A stretch of DNA of 64,000 nucleotides from an uncultured Alkaliphilus sp. (GTDB taxonomy: Bacteria > Bacillota > Clostridia > Peptostreptococcales > Natronincolaceae). This document shows, piece after piece, positions 1-8,939 of the stretch. Numbering within the stretch: the first letter of the stretch is position 1; every line of letters starts with the position of its first letter. The translations under genes and the position numbers were made by a program. The notes under the pieces were generated by a model. That model ran no database searches. It saw nothing but the letters and a program-made list of their open reading frames with translations, and was not told the DNA's origin. The DNA is taken from positions 1 to 64,000 of the forward strand of contig CALJEQ010000008.1 in assembly GCA_938074565.1 (NCBI GenBank), in the 5' to 3' direction.

Positions 1-128
1 ATAAATCTTACATAGTAAATATGAATGGGAATTCGTACAGATTAAAAGAGACAAAACGCTGGCTTTCAGAGCAATAATTTTTTTACTCCTCTAGGGGAAT
101 TTTTAATTAAAAAATAGGGGAATTTTCA
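1..128 (+). mobile_element. Right end of an IS21-family insertion sequence
   Basis: The window opens inside an insertion sequence. The 3' end of an istB-like gene is followed by two near-identical direct copies of an AGGGGAATTTT-type repeat at 91-105 and 114-128, the second ending in CA at 127-128. Multiple short terminal repeats and a CA-3' terminus are known features of the IS21 family. The IS body lies outside the window. The element has inserted into the recombinase gene that begins at 1036, so the boundary at 128/129 is inferred from where the recombinase reading loses sense. Confidence 0.6.
3..77 (+). CDS. istB: IstB-like ATP-binding protein, C-terminal end only
   Basis: The open frame entering the window on the plus strand reads VNMNGNSYRLKETKRWLSEQ then stops at 75-77. 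A short hydrophobic strand, a GxSYRLK motif and a few residues to the stop is how IstB/DnaC-like helper ATPases of IS21 elements end. It would assist the IstA transposase in target capture. Only about 24 codons are visible, so the family call rests on this tail plus the IS21-like terminus just downstream. Confidence 0.55.
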   Translation, partial: KSYIVNMNGNSYRLKETKRWLSEQ

Positions 129-1036
129 ATTGACAAATACACAGGGTTCTTTTTGACTCTTTCTGCTCTTAATTCAGCAGCCTTTTCAAAATCCTGGACC
201 GAAATTATTGGCTCAAAGTTCCCTTCTATTACAACATAGTCACTTTTATTGTTCTTCTTGACCTTATGTTCTATAACATCAATTACCGTAGTCTTCTTTT
301 GATATTGCTTACCTATATACATAGGATTCTCTAAAATACGACTGATTGTTGACTCATACCATTTTACTTCACCAGCTGAGTTTTTTCTCCCTGCTTTAGT
401 TAATTCCAATTTAATGGTACGAATACCTTTACCTTCTAAGTAAAGTTTAAATATCATTCGAACTGAATCAGCTTGTTCTTCATCAATTACGAATGTTTCG
501 CCTTTTCGATTGTAACCAAGTATGTTACCAGTTCCGTATAACACCTTTTTCTCTGTTCTGGCTATCGTTTGTCCATCTTTCACACGTTTACTAAGTTTTT
601 TAACTTCATGTTCTGCATAAGCAGACATCCATGCAAGCATCATTTCGCTTTCTCTGTCAAAGGTGCTAAGTCCTTCGCTTATAAAATAAACTTCTACACC
701 ATGTTCTCTAAGCTGTTTTATATAAGTAAGAGCTTCAATCAAATTACGAGCGAATCTACTCACTTCACGAGTGATTATTAAATCAAATTTTCCTTGTTTA
801 GCGTCTTCAATCATACGTAAAAATCTCGGTCTTTTCTTTGCTTGAGTGCCTGTAATGCCTTTATCAAAGTATTTATGTTCATCTTTAACTATCCATTCTG
901 GGTGGTTTTCAATTTGTTTGTCATACCACATTATTTGATTTTCAAATGCCGAAAGCTGTGCTTCATGTTCTGAGCTTACACGACCATAGACAGCTACTTT
1001 TCTTATTTTATCTTTTTGTTCTATCATGTTTTTCAA
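107..1036 (-). CDS. Large serine recombinase, C-terminally truncated by IS insertion
   Basis: Site-specific recombinase of the large serine family, which integrates and excises mobile elements. The N-terminal resolvase domain (about residues 12-160) has the catalytic serine in YGRVSS and the arginine-bearing helix with SRFARN. A Recombinase domain follows (about 165-275), with the usual GYNRKG and a WYESTISRILENPMYIG segment. Family members usually exceed 450 residues; this one stops at 309, its last codons being read from the IS end. The zinc-ribbon and coiled-coil part is missing, so it is probably inactive. The start overlaps the upstream small gene by 29 nt, suggesting coupled translation. 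It is probably the element's own integrase. Confidence 0.85.
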   Translation of the reverse strand: MKNMIEQKDKIRKVAVYGRVSSEHEAQLSAFENQIMWYDKQIENHPEWIVKDEHKYFDKGITGTQAKKRPRFLRMIEDAKQGKFDLIITREVSRFARNLIEALTYIKQLREHGVEVYFISEGLSTFDRESEMMLAWMSAYAEHEVKKLSKRVKDGQTIARTEKKVLYGTGNILGYNRKGETFVIDEEQADSVRMIFKLYLEGKGIRTIKLELTKAGRKNSAGEVKWYESTISRILENPMYIGKQYQKKTTVIDVIEHKVKKNNKSDYVVIEGNFEPIISVQDFEKAAELRAERVKKNPVYLSIENSPIF

Positions 1037-1319
1037 CCTCCTTCATAAGCTTTTGAATGACTTTTTCATAGGTAGCTTTATTTATCTCTCCACGGTCATA
1101 CATAATTTGGATTAATGCTTTTACAAGGTTTGTGTTATTGTTTTTCTTCAAACTTGTGCTTCTTGACACTTGTGTTGGATTCAAATTAACACCTGAACTA
1201 GCCGTGGATAGGGAGGTTACCGCCTCTTTACACTTTCTGTCAAGAGCTGAAACATCTTCATTTGTTTTTTTATTAGAATAAACAAGTTCTTTATTGTTGC
1301 TTTTAACTTTTATACTCAT
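1008..1319 (-). CDS. Small SHOCT-like protein paired with the serine recombinase
   Basis: A 103-residue basic protein of unknown exact role. The N-terminal two thirds is polar and low in complexity. The C-terminal 40 residues (LIQIMYDRGEINKATYEKVI) form an amphipathic helix-turn-helix pair resembling SHOCT-type short C-terminal domains. It lies directly upstream of the recombinase and overlaps its start, so it is probably co-translated and may act as an accessory or directionality factor; that function is inference. A ribosome-binding site AGGAG lies about 10 nt before the ATG. Confidence 0.6.
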   Translation of the reverse strand: MSIKVKSNNKELVYSNKKTNEDVSALDRKCKEAVTSLSTASSGVNLNPTQVSRSTSLKKNNNTNLVKALIQIMYDRGEINKATYEKVIQKLMKEVEKHDRTKR

Positions 1320-1366
1320 AGCCTTTTCTCCTGTAGCTGGCGTCCCAGCGTTTATTGTAGCTACAA
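1320..1366 (-). promoter_or_regulatory. Structured 5' leader of the recombinase operon
   Basis: TGTAGCT (1332-1338) pairs with AGCTACA (1359-1365), closing a loop that carries GCTGGGACGCC on the minus strand. The 5' arm abuts the AGGAG ribosome-binding site, so folding could affect translation. The GGGACGC word resembles part of a c-di-GMP-I riboswitch, but the GAAA tetraloop and remaining conserved parts are not seen. Confidence 0.35.
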
Positions 1367-1406
1367 GTTAATACTACCTCATGATTATTAAAGAAATTTT
1401 GAGCAT

Positions 1407-1446
1407 TAAAAAAGCACGTCTATTCATCTTTAGACATGCTCTTTTA
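1407..1446 (-). terminator. Rho-independent terminator after the 1463-2413 gene
   Basis: AGCACGTCTA (1413-1422) and TAGACATGCT (1431-1440) form a stem with one G-T pair. On the minus strand it is followed by a run of six T. Confidence 0.8.
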
Positions 1447-1462
1447 ATATTGCTCAATATTT

Positions 1463-2413
1463 TTATTTTTTCTTTTCAATATTTAATTTAAGTTTCTTTG
1501 GAGGAACTTTTATTTTAAACTTTTTTTTTAATTCATCTCTGAATGTAAAAACATATCCCAAGTCAAATATATTTCTGATAATCGTCTGAACTAATCCCTC
1601 TTCGGTCTCAACTAATCCTTCTTCAGTCTCAACTGGTTCATTTCTTATCTCAATAAACTTAGGACAGTAGGTAATACCATGTTCCGTTGGTTCTTTCAAT
1701 TCATTGATGTATGGCTTCCACTTGTCAGCCTTAGAAATATTGCTCTTATCAATCAACTCTATTTCACCAGTCATGTTTAGTAGTAGAACTTTTAGTAATC
1801 CTTTTAAACTATATAAACTTTCAACTATATTTTCAGCTTCTTCAATCTCATCATCAGAAGCTTCTTCTTTACGTGAAACTGAAAGATATATGCCCTCATA
1901 ATCCAAATGAAGTGGATTCTTCAATTGTTCTTGATATAATACTCCATGATATGCTGATTCACTGATATTTTTATCGTATCCATCTTTACTAAGGTCAACG
2001 GTATCAATTGATGCGTCATCAAGATGCAAAGATTCATTTTCTCCTAAATCACGTACTATATCAAGTTTTATTCTTTCTTCGCCTAACCAATACTTTAAGG
2101 GTACTCCGGTGAAATTTATAATGAATTCAAGTACAATATCCCGGGCTGTATCATTCCCAAATAAAGAGTTTATATCTCCAGTCTTTGCTAGTTTAAATAA
2201 TTCATCTAAGATATCATGTTCACGTATAAAATATTTTTTACCATTGTTTTTATCTTCTTCAGCGTCTTTATCTTTTTTAGCGTCTTTATATTCTTCAGCA
2301 AAGATTCCATGTAGATTTTTGTACTCATCACACAGGTTTTTATATGTACCAGTCACCCTAAGAATCTGCTCAAGTATCATGTAATTTATTTTAATGTTTG
2401 TAATGCTATTCAT
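1463..2413 (-). CDS. Hypothetical cytosolic protein, 316 aa
   Basis: I do not recognise this protein. It is highly charged, with a Lys/Asp/Glu-rich segment near residues 45-60, no signal peptide and no membrane helix. Near the C-terminus a seven-residue unit (VETEEGL) is duplicated in tandem, and the repeat is visible in the DNA at about 1590-1635, so it is a recent slippage. The C-terminal tail is very basic. It has a strong AAGGAGG ribosome-binding site, a standard-looking promoter upstream (TATAAT near 2449-2454) and its own terminator. It stands as a single transcription unit between the recombinase operon and the next unknown gene. Confidence 0.6.
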   Translation of the reverse strand: MNSITNIKINYMILEQILRVTGTYKNLCDEYKNLHGIFAEEYKDAKKDKDAEEDKNNGKKYFIREHDILDELFKLAKTGDINSLFGNDTARDIVLEFIINFTGVPLKYWLGEERIKLDIVRDLGENESLHLDDASIDTVDLSKDGYDKNISESAYHGVLYQEQLKNPLHLDYEGIYLSVSRKEEASDDEIEEAENIVESLYSLKGLLKVLLLNMTGEIELIDKSNISKADKWKPYINELKEPTEHGITYCPKFIEIRNEPVETEEGLVETEEGLVQTIIRNIFDLGYVFTFRDELKKKFKIKVPPKKLKLNIEKKK

Positions 2414-2554
2414 GAATTATCCTCCTTGCATGGTATTGTTGAAATGATTATATCGCAAAAAGTGTTATACTTGAACATAAATTGACAAAATATTTAAAAA
2501 CATAGCCCTAATCCACAACTTCACTAGACATGTAAAAGATGAAAATTTTACACT

Positions 2555-2600
2555 TAAAATAAAAAGAACAGACTATAAACGTCTATGGCTTATGTTCTGC
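2555..2600 (-). terminator. Terminator after the 2669-3334 gene
   Basis: AGAACA (2565-2570) pairs with TGTTCT (2593-2598), with an inner AGAC/GTCT pairing. On the minus strand a TTTTTATTTT tract follows. Confidence 0.65.
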
Positions 2601-2668
2601 TCTGATAAACCGTTCTTCAATTGTTACTGCCTGTCCGTCTTTCAACTAGCCATTAGATTGAATATAAT

Positions 2669-3334
2669 TTATTCCAAAATCTGCTTCAATAAGTCATAGT
2701 GTTCCTTATGCCTTCCAGATAGAGTAGGGGTACTCATCAAATAGTATAAGTATCCAACAACTTTTCCCTGCAAGTTTTCTTCTACATATTTCCTATGCTT
2801 TTTTATAAAAGGGGATATTATTTGAATAAAGTCATGTAGTTCTTCATCAGCTAATGAGTCCTGCACAGGAACTTTAGGTAGTGTCAACGTGATATTGTCT
2901 AGCAATTTATTTTTTGCTTTATAATCATATATCGCCAAGTTTAACGCTTTATTATACAGTTCAAAATTACAATTACTAAATCCTATTACTTTACTCAACA
3001 TGTCATCTGGGAAATACTTCAGGAGCTTATTAACATCATAGTCTATCTGGTTATGTGCCGTTTTGAGATTGATTTGCTCATGTTCTGGTAATGCAATATT
3101 ATGATGTTTTATTACTGATGCTACAGATGACAACGTACTTTTGAAATAAAGTTTAGCTGTATTACTTACAATCTTGGTATTCATTATCAAATCTATATAC
3201 TTTTTAAGGAAGTCATCTTTATCTTTACTTAAGTTCCTATTAGCTATTGAGCCAATTGGTCTTTCATAAAGGCTGCCATCATCTCTCATGTAACAGTGAC
3301 ACACTTCTCTTGTTAAGCTGATTATGCTTCTCAT
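2669..3334 (-). CDS. Hypothetical protein, 221 aa
   Basis: An unrecognised, mostly helical cytosolic protein with no signal peptide or transmembrane segment. It is lysine- and leucine-rich, and its C-terminal part holds a SGRHKEHYDLLKQ segment. A good GGAGG ribosome-binding site lies 7 nt before the ATG, and a terminator follows. A 1.5-kb stretch without genes lies on its 5' side. Nothing in the neighbours defines its role. It could be a DNA-binding or phage-like regulatory protein, but I see no clear helix-turn-helix. Confidence 0.5.
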   Translation of the reverse strand: MRSIISLTREVCHCYMRDDGSLYERPIGSIANRNLSKDKDDFLKKYIDLIMNTKIVSNTAKLYFKSTLSSVASVIKHHNIALPEHEQINLKTAHNQIDYDVNKLLKYFPDDMLSKVIGFSNCNFELYNKALNLAIYDYKAKNKLLDNITLTLPKVPVQDSLADEELHDFIQIISPFIKKHRKYVEENLQGKVVGYLYYLMSTPTLSGRHKEHYDLLKQILE

Positions 3335-4865
3335 AATAAAATCCTCCAGTTCTAATTTTTAATTTAAATATCTTTATACCAGTGTTTATCAAACCTTTAA
3401 ACGTCCAATTTCCTCATTTTTATCATTTCTTACCAAACTACTTATTCCTTTAATTTATTTTTTCTCCAAATACATAGTTTTCAAGCCGATTTCCCACAAA
3501 ACTTCTACCTAAATACCTAATTTCAGTACTTTCAGTAAAAAGTCTTAAAATAGGTCTATTCTTAAGAAACTTAAATGTCTACCTTTCAATGCCTTTCAAA
3601 AAATCAAATTTAAGTATGTGATAGGGGAGTGGTATGTACCTATAGCAAAATAAACATATCCTTTTCACTGGATAAAACTTTGATATTCCTTAGTCCTGCA
3701 ACCTTTACTAATAAACCTTCCAGTCCTTAAAATGATAATTTTCATTATTCTTTAGACCAACCATGCTTTGCGTGTATCGCTATTTATAATGAAGAAATAC
3801 ATTTTTATCGCTAGCCACAATACAGCTCAACTTATCAATCGAAAATTCAACTTTTCCCTCTTTTATAAAGCCTAGCCTAAATATCAACAAGCCACCTTAG
3901 TGTCTACCCTTTTTCACCAATACTTGATATCTTCAACTAGTTCCTTCACAGCATTAAAATAATTAACTAGCCATATTGAAGTATCAGTAATACAATCACC
4001 TTTATCAAATTAACCAAACGACTACTTTCTCAACTAGTCCAAATCATGCCTATCAAAATATATCAAATTTACCAATCAACAATTTTCCGACATCAGAAAA
4101 GACAGTTATTAAAGACCTACCTTATGCCTATCTGAGTATCTATGGCTTAATGAACTTACTTTCTCCCACTGGACGTACCCTTTGATTTCACCTTCTCTGA
4201 CACCCATTTAATGTCTATTTTTGCACCAATATCTAAGAACTTACATTGGCCTTAGTTAGATGTATTCAGAAACTTACTTTCTCCTAACCAATTTTACTAT
4301 GTTTATTTCAGTCTCTATGTTTCATTACTTACTGAATGTCTCAATAAACTTACAACATACTATCGAACTGTATAATTGAACTTACTTTCACCTAAATCCT
4401 ATACACTTGCCTATAATCATGTTTTCTTAGTCTTTTCCGTTATTAATGTATATCTTGAAACTATTGATTTACCTTTATTAACAAGCCTTTAAAAGTCTCA
4501 AAACTCATTAAATTCCCTAATTTTACCACATAATTTCGGCTTGCTGTGGTCCTCTTGGACATCTTTTTTAACCCTTACCCTTACTCACTATTATCTCAAT
4601 CCATAAACACCCCCTTAAAACACCTTTAAATTGCTCTGAAACCCATTTCCAAATATAAATTCACCCCAACAAATCCTATAAACCCTACTCAAATCAGACC
4701 TTAACCGCTCCTAAATCCTATAAATAACCTATTTAAAATTCAATGAAATCAACCGTTTAAACTGTACTATTTATCTGGTTAACTAGCATGACCATCGAGG
4801 TATACCTGTAGGATATACTTATCGGATATGCTGAAAGGATATAATAAACTCAAATATCAACCATC
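3335..4865 (-). other. 1.5-kb gene-free, strand-biased region
   Basis: I see no convincing gene on either strand. The plus strand is notably poor in G and rich in C/T. The words AACTTAC and AACTTACTTTCTCC recur between 4150 and 4392 (for example at 4152, 4238, 4270, 4347 and 4378). A word matching the 12.3-12.7 kb repeat family (TGAAAGGATATAATAAACTC) lies near 4832. It may be decayed sequence or a long untranslated region. Confidence 0.5.
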
Positions 4866-4868
4866 AAA

Positions 4869-4900
4869 AAAGAGTACCCCCATCAAATGAAGGTACTCTT
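4869..4900 (-). terminator. Terminator of the secreted-protein locus (after 4920-8864)
   Basis: AGAGTACC (4871-4878) pairs with GGTACTCT (4892-4899); on the minus strand it is followed by six T. It closes the long secreted-protein transcription region. Confidence 0.85.
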
Positions 4901-4919
4901 TAATAATTATTCTGTTATC

Positions 4920-7900
4920 TTAACGCAAATCAGAGACTACAACATTCGGTATATAGAATTTCTTCGATACGTATATGTTTTCAACATCTTTGAGGGATAT
5001 ATCCTTATTTTTGAATGTTCCAATATACCCGTTAGGTTTATTCTGAGCTATGCTTGCTGTTGACTTGCTGTCTACTCTGAATTGAGATAAATGCACTCTA
5101 TTAAACATATCACTTTGGCCATTGCTTGGTGGTGTAATCTTAGGGTCAAGTACTGATGTTCTAACGCCCGGCTTGTTAAATCCGACATCTAATATCGTCG
5201 ATTTTCTCACGACCACGATACCATCCATGCTTTCATTATACCAGCGTCCATCTGTCACCCAAGATGCCCCCATATCCATTCCTTTGTTTCTTTCAAGAGA
5301 CATTGCTATATTCTGCACAATTAGTGTTCTGTCATTAAGCTCTTTAGCATCCCCTGTAAGTTTATTATCAATATCCGCTATAGTATCATTCTTTGATAGT
5401 ATCTTTGTTACCGTTACAGCACCAGACCCATGTAAGTTTGTACCATTTATCCTTCTTAAAGACTCGATGTCTCCAATACTTTTGGCTAGATAAATATCCC
5501 CTGATGTATTTGCAAAAACCTTGAAATATACATCCTGTGAATCAACACTTCTTATAATGTCCAAATCTCCTTCATTAGCTGCGTCTGTTGCACTATCACC
5601 CTTAAGATGGTATTTCGCCTCACTGCTGGTTGTTCCCGACAAACCAAGAGGTGATAAATTCTCACCGCCACCTGTTATTTTTACTGCCCTACCGTTGTTT
5701 GTCCAAGCATTTGTAGCGTTTGCATCCCCGTTTACCCATTGAACGATTCTTAAGTTTTCAATTAAAAGCTTAGCTTGGTCTACAAAGACTTTGTGCTCTG
5801 CATTTGCCTTGCCCAAAGTATACTCATTGCTTGGTAAGGTGTTATATATCATATTTCTTATGTCTGATTCTACTATCGTCTGCCAAGTGACCAATGCTAC
5901 TTTAGTAGGTGCCTCGCCTGTTGAAAGTTGGTAGATTGCACCCCCAGGAAGTACTTGGTTCCTACCATTCCAAGGTTGACCACCATTTATCGCTTTTGCA
6001 TGTAAACTCCATTGAGTAGAACTCAATAATAAACTCTCATTTTCATTAACGTTGTACCAAGCTGCTTCTGCGAAATCATTAGGTAAAATCTCCGAATAAA
6101 ACTGACTCAAGACATTCACATCATGCTTTACACTACTGCCAGTTGTTTGATATGTCATTCTAATATATGGATAGAACTGAATTGGCGTAGATTGCTGTAT
6201 CATATATCCTGCACTATTAATGCTCGTTGCCCATCCAAAGGGTGTAATCGTCTGTACTTCATTTTTAATTGTTTCATTTCCACTAGACTTGCTATTGCTT
6301 CCTCTGAAAACATTGATGTTTAACTCTCCAGAATGACTTTCTACATTATTATAGGAGTGTTGTGCTAGTTTAAAAATATTACCTGTATAGCTATGAACTG
6401 AATGTGTGTTCAAATCACTTTCATTAGCCACATTCAATTGTATCGTAAGGTTCTTTTTATAAACTCCATTTGTAGCTCTATTTCCTACAGGTGCTTTACC
6501 ATACTTGTTCAACAGTCCTCTCAATGGGTTAGAACTATCTTCCTTGTAGGATGCTATGGTTGGAACATCTAAACCTCTCCATATTACTGTTTGGTATTCA
6601 GCGTCTTCAATTCTATTAGTGCCTCCACCTAAATTAGCCGACCCTGATTCAACATTGTTTACTAGCCTAGATGCGAATACTCCACCTGCTCCGTTAGCTT
6701 CAAGAATATTATCAATGGCTGAACTGTTCCCGATTATATATCTATAAGTTGAGTCTCCAAACTGAGCATTACATTGATGTCCTGGACAATAACTATCTCC
6801 ATCACTATCAGTTCTGCAACCTCCACAATAATGTACATCTGAACCAGCCATACTTGCATAATTAAAGGTGAAAGTCCTTGGCCCCCAGTTGTTTATTCCT
6901 GTATCCATTGTGGTAATTGCCTTACTTATTTCAGACTCGCCAAGATTTAAACCTGTTGATGAAACTACAGTAGGTTTTTTTACTAACAATAAATGTAAAC
7001 TCATTTCACCATTACTCAATCTAACATTTTCAGCTTTTATTCCTTCTCTAGTGCTTGATAATATTGATTTTGAAGATATATAATCTGCTTCTCCGTTGCT
7101 TTCAGATGCTGTTATAAACCATTCCTTCACTTTATATGAAATCTCATCATCTATTTTAATTGAAGGAGGGTTGGCTGTCGTAATAAATTTCTGTCTATCA
7201 ACTGTACCATCTGAAAGCTCCTGCTCATAGTACTTCACAATCTTGTATTTCTTAGTATCTCCAGTCGGCTCAGCTAAACTTGATGGGTCAGGTGCTTCAT
7301 GTGGTATGTCGCCCTTTGAAAAATCTCTTGTTGACTGCAAACTATCAGTAACATCAGTAACATAAATATGCATTGCTATTCCTTGATTGCTGCCTAACAT
7401 TGAATTTAATTCGCTCAATCCCTTTTTCCCTACAAGCTCCGAATATCCTTTGATTGTAACCCCATTACCTAGCCAGTCCTCACCAAGGTACATGGATCGC
7501 CAGCCTAAACTTCCTAATAGAGTTCCATAAGCTCCACCGCTTGCTCCATATTTGTAACCATAGTTTCTTGAAAACTCTATAAGGTTTCCAACTGTCCCAT
7601 AAACATAATTTGAGTGAATCGGTGATGTAGGAAGTCCTGAACTATTACTTGCTGCTGGAACAAACCAAAATATTGGCTCGACAATGATACTGTAATTATT
7701 TTCAATCATTACGTCTGTTACATATTTACCTTTTGATTTGTCAGTACCTATTAAATTAAACAAAAATTTATTACTCATTTCATAATTCAGAAACTTTAAT
7801 GCATACCCTTCGTTGTTTGATTCACTAGCTAAAGGAATCTGCTCTAATAATAATTCTTTTGAAGCTATTACTATACTAGATATGCCCTTCAAGCTCATCA

Positions 7901-8864
7901 ATGTCTCATCAATACTAGGCACCCACGGAGTTGGTGTCCAATCTACTCCAAGTACTTCTCTTATAATAGCTGTGTACATATAAACTGTTTCTGCATATGA
8001 CTTACCGATTTTACTAAAGTACTCCCATTGCCTAAGTACTTCTTCTTCTTTTATTTCGCTAATTGATTTATTCTCTTTCATAGCTCTAAATGAAACTATA
8101 CTCTCTATTGTTTTTTTTAATGAATTTACAATACTTCTAGCGTGTTCATAATAACCTTGTTCAATAGTTTTAGACATTGCTTCGGAGTGTTTAATTCCTC
8201 TGTAGTTTGAGCTATATTTTAGCATAGATACAGAAACATAACCTAAGTCCTCAATAGGTATTGCCTCTTTTTTCACAGGCTTAGTTGTACCATAATTATA
8301 TGACCCCGATGAATTATTATTGGGTGTGGTTACACTTAAACCTTGTCCTGTGCTTACTGTAGGGCTTGTAATACTTCCTTTACCACTTAAAAACCACTCT
8401 TTAAATGCTTGTCCTTGGGCTTGTGATGCAGTCTTCCCATTTACTGTGATGAACTTAATTGGCACTGGTGGGTATTTTGCACCTTTAAACTCTTCACTTT
8501 TGTAAAGCTCATCAATTGTTACCAATTTCCATTTACTATTATCTGAGCTTAATGATGTTGCTCTTGAATTAGTATATCTGTCTGCTGGATTCGTTAATTG
8601 GCTCGGGTTATTAAATAATAAGTCTACCGTATTTGACACTGGTTCAAAATTTTCATTTATGATAGTGAATCTGTAGCCTGACTGGTTTGTGTCCCATGTA
8701 TAAGCACTGTTGACAGCTCCGCCACCTTGACCTGAACCACTATTATCTTTATCACCAACTCCACCAACTCCTGATGTATTTGCAAACACTGTGATTGAAA
8801 GAGATGTTATCATTAAAATCATAACCAGTAAACTAGCTATTGACCTTTTAATCTTTGCTCGCAT
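4920..8864 (-). CDS. Giant secreted protein, 1314 aa, with Cys/His cluster
   Basis: An exported protein of unknown family. The N-terminus is a classical signal peptide (basic MRAKIKR, hydrophobic core, cleavage after VFA). The mature part is Ser/Gly/Asn-rich and probably beta-rich, with no C-terminal anchor and no LPXTG. Around residues 675-700 lie two paired Cys clusters, CGGCR and YCPGHQC, separated by Asp-rich residues. This looks like a small metal-binding insert, rare in a Gram-positive extracellular protein. It is the last gene of the secreted locus, 75 nt after the SLH lipoprotein gene, with GGGAGG ribosome-binding site and a strong terminator. It may be a surface or mating-apparatus component; function unknown. 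Confidence 0.7.
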   Translation of the reverse strand: MRAKIKRSIASLLVMILMITSLSITVFANTSGVGGVGDKDNSGSGQGGGAVNSAYTWDTNQSGYRFTIINENFEPVSNTVDLLFNNPSQLTNPADRYTNSRATSLSSDNSKWKLVTIDELYKSEEFKGAKYPPVPIKFITVNGKTASQAQGQAFKEWFLSGKGSITSPTVSTGQGLSVTTPNNNSSGSYNYGTTKPVKKEAIPIEDLGYVSVSMLKYSSNYRGIKHSEAMSKTIEQGYYEHARSIVNSLKKTIESIVSFRAMKENKSISEIKEEEVLRQWEYFSKIGKSYAETVYMYTAIIREVLGVDWTPTPWVPSIDETLMSLKGISSIVIASKELLLEQIPLASESNNEGYALKFLNYEMSNKFLFNLIGTDKSKGKYVTDVMIENNYSIIVEPIFWFVPAASNSSGLPTSPIHSNYVYGTVGNLIEFSRNYGYKYGASGGAYGTLLGSLGWRSMYLGEDWLGNGVTIKGYSELVGKKGLSELNSMLGSNQGIAMHIYVTDVTDSLQSTRDFSKGDIPHEAPDPSSLAEPTGDTKKYKIVKYYEQELSDGTVDRQKFITTANPPSIKIDDEISYKVKEWFITASESNGEADYISSKSILSSTREGIKAENVRLSNGEMSLHLLLVKKPTVVSSTGLNLGESEISKAITTMDTGINNWGPRTFTFNYASMAGSDVHYCGGCRTDSDGDSYCPGHQCNAQFGDSTYRYIIGNSSAIDNILEANGAGGVFASRLVNNVESGSANLGGGTNRIEDAEYQTVIWRGLDVPTIASYKEDSSNPLRGLLNKYGKAPVGNRATNGVYKKNLTIQLNVANESDLNTHSVHSYTGNIFKLAQHSYNNVESHSGELNINVFRGSNSKSSGNETIKNEVQTITPFGWATSINSAGYMIQQSTPIQFYPYIRMTYQTTGSSVKHDVNVLSQFYSEILPNDFAEAAWYNVNENESLLLSSTQWSLHAKAINGGQPWNGRNQVLPGGAIYQLSTGEAPTKVALVTWQTIVESDIRNMIYNTLPSNEYTLGKANAEHKVFVDQAKLLIENLRIVQWVNGDANATNAWTNNGRAVKITGGGENLSPLGLSGTTSSEAKYHLKGDSATDAANEGDLDIIRSVDSQDVYFKVFANTSGDIYLAKSIGDIESLRRINGTNLHGSGAVTVTKILSKNDTIADIDNKLTGDAKELNDRTLIVQNIAMSLERNKGMDMGASWVTDGRWYNESMDGIVVVRKSTILDVGFNKPGVRTSVLDPKITPPSNGQSDMFNRVHLSQFRVDSKSTASIAQNKPNGYIGTFKNKDISLKDVENIYVSKKFYIPNVVVSDLR

Positions 8865-8890
8865 GTCTCATTCCTCCCTATTAAAATATT

Positions 8891-8918
8891 AGGACTTCTA
8901 CATTTATGTAGAAGTCCT
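8891..8918 (-). terminator. Perfect 13-bp hairpin between lipoprotein and giant secreted gene
   Basis: AGGACTTCTACAT (8891-8903) is perfectly complementary to 8906-8918 around a 2-nt loop, followed on the minus strand by AATATTTTAAT. It is a weak terminator or an intra-operon processing/stability hairpin. Confidence 0.6.
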
Positions 8919-8939
8919 ATCTTGTATGAATCCCTTACT

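Noticed and set aside
1320..1366. c-di-GMP-I riboswitch
   Set aside because: Only the GGGACGC word matches; the tetraloop, receptor and paired regions are missing, so it is reported only as a structured leader.
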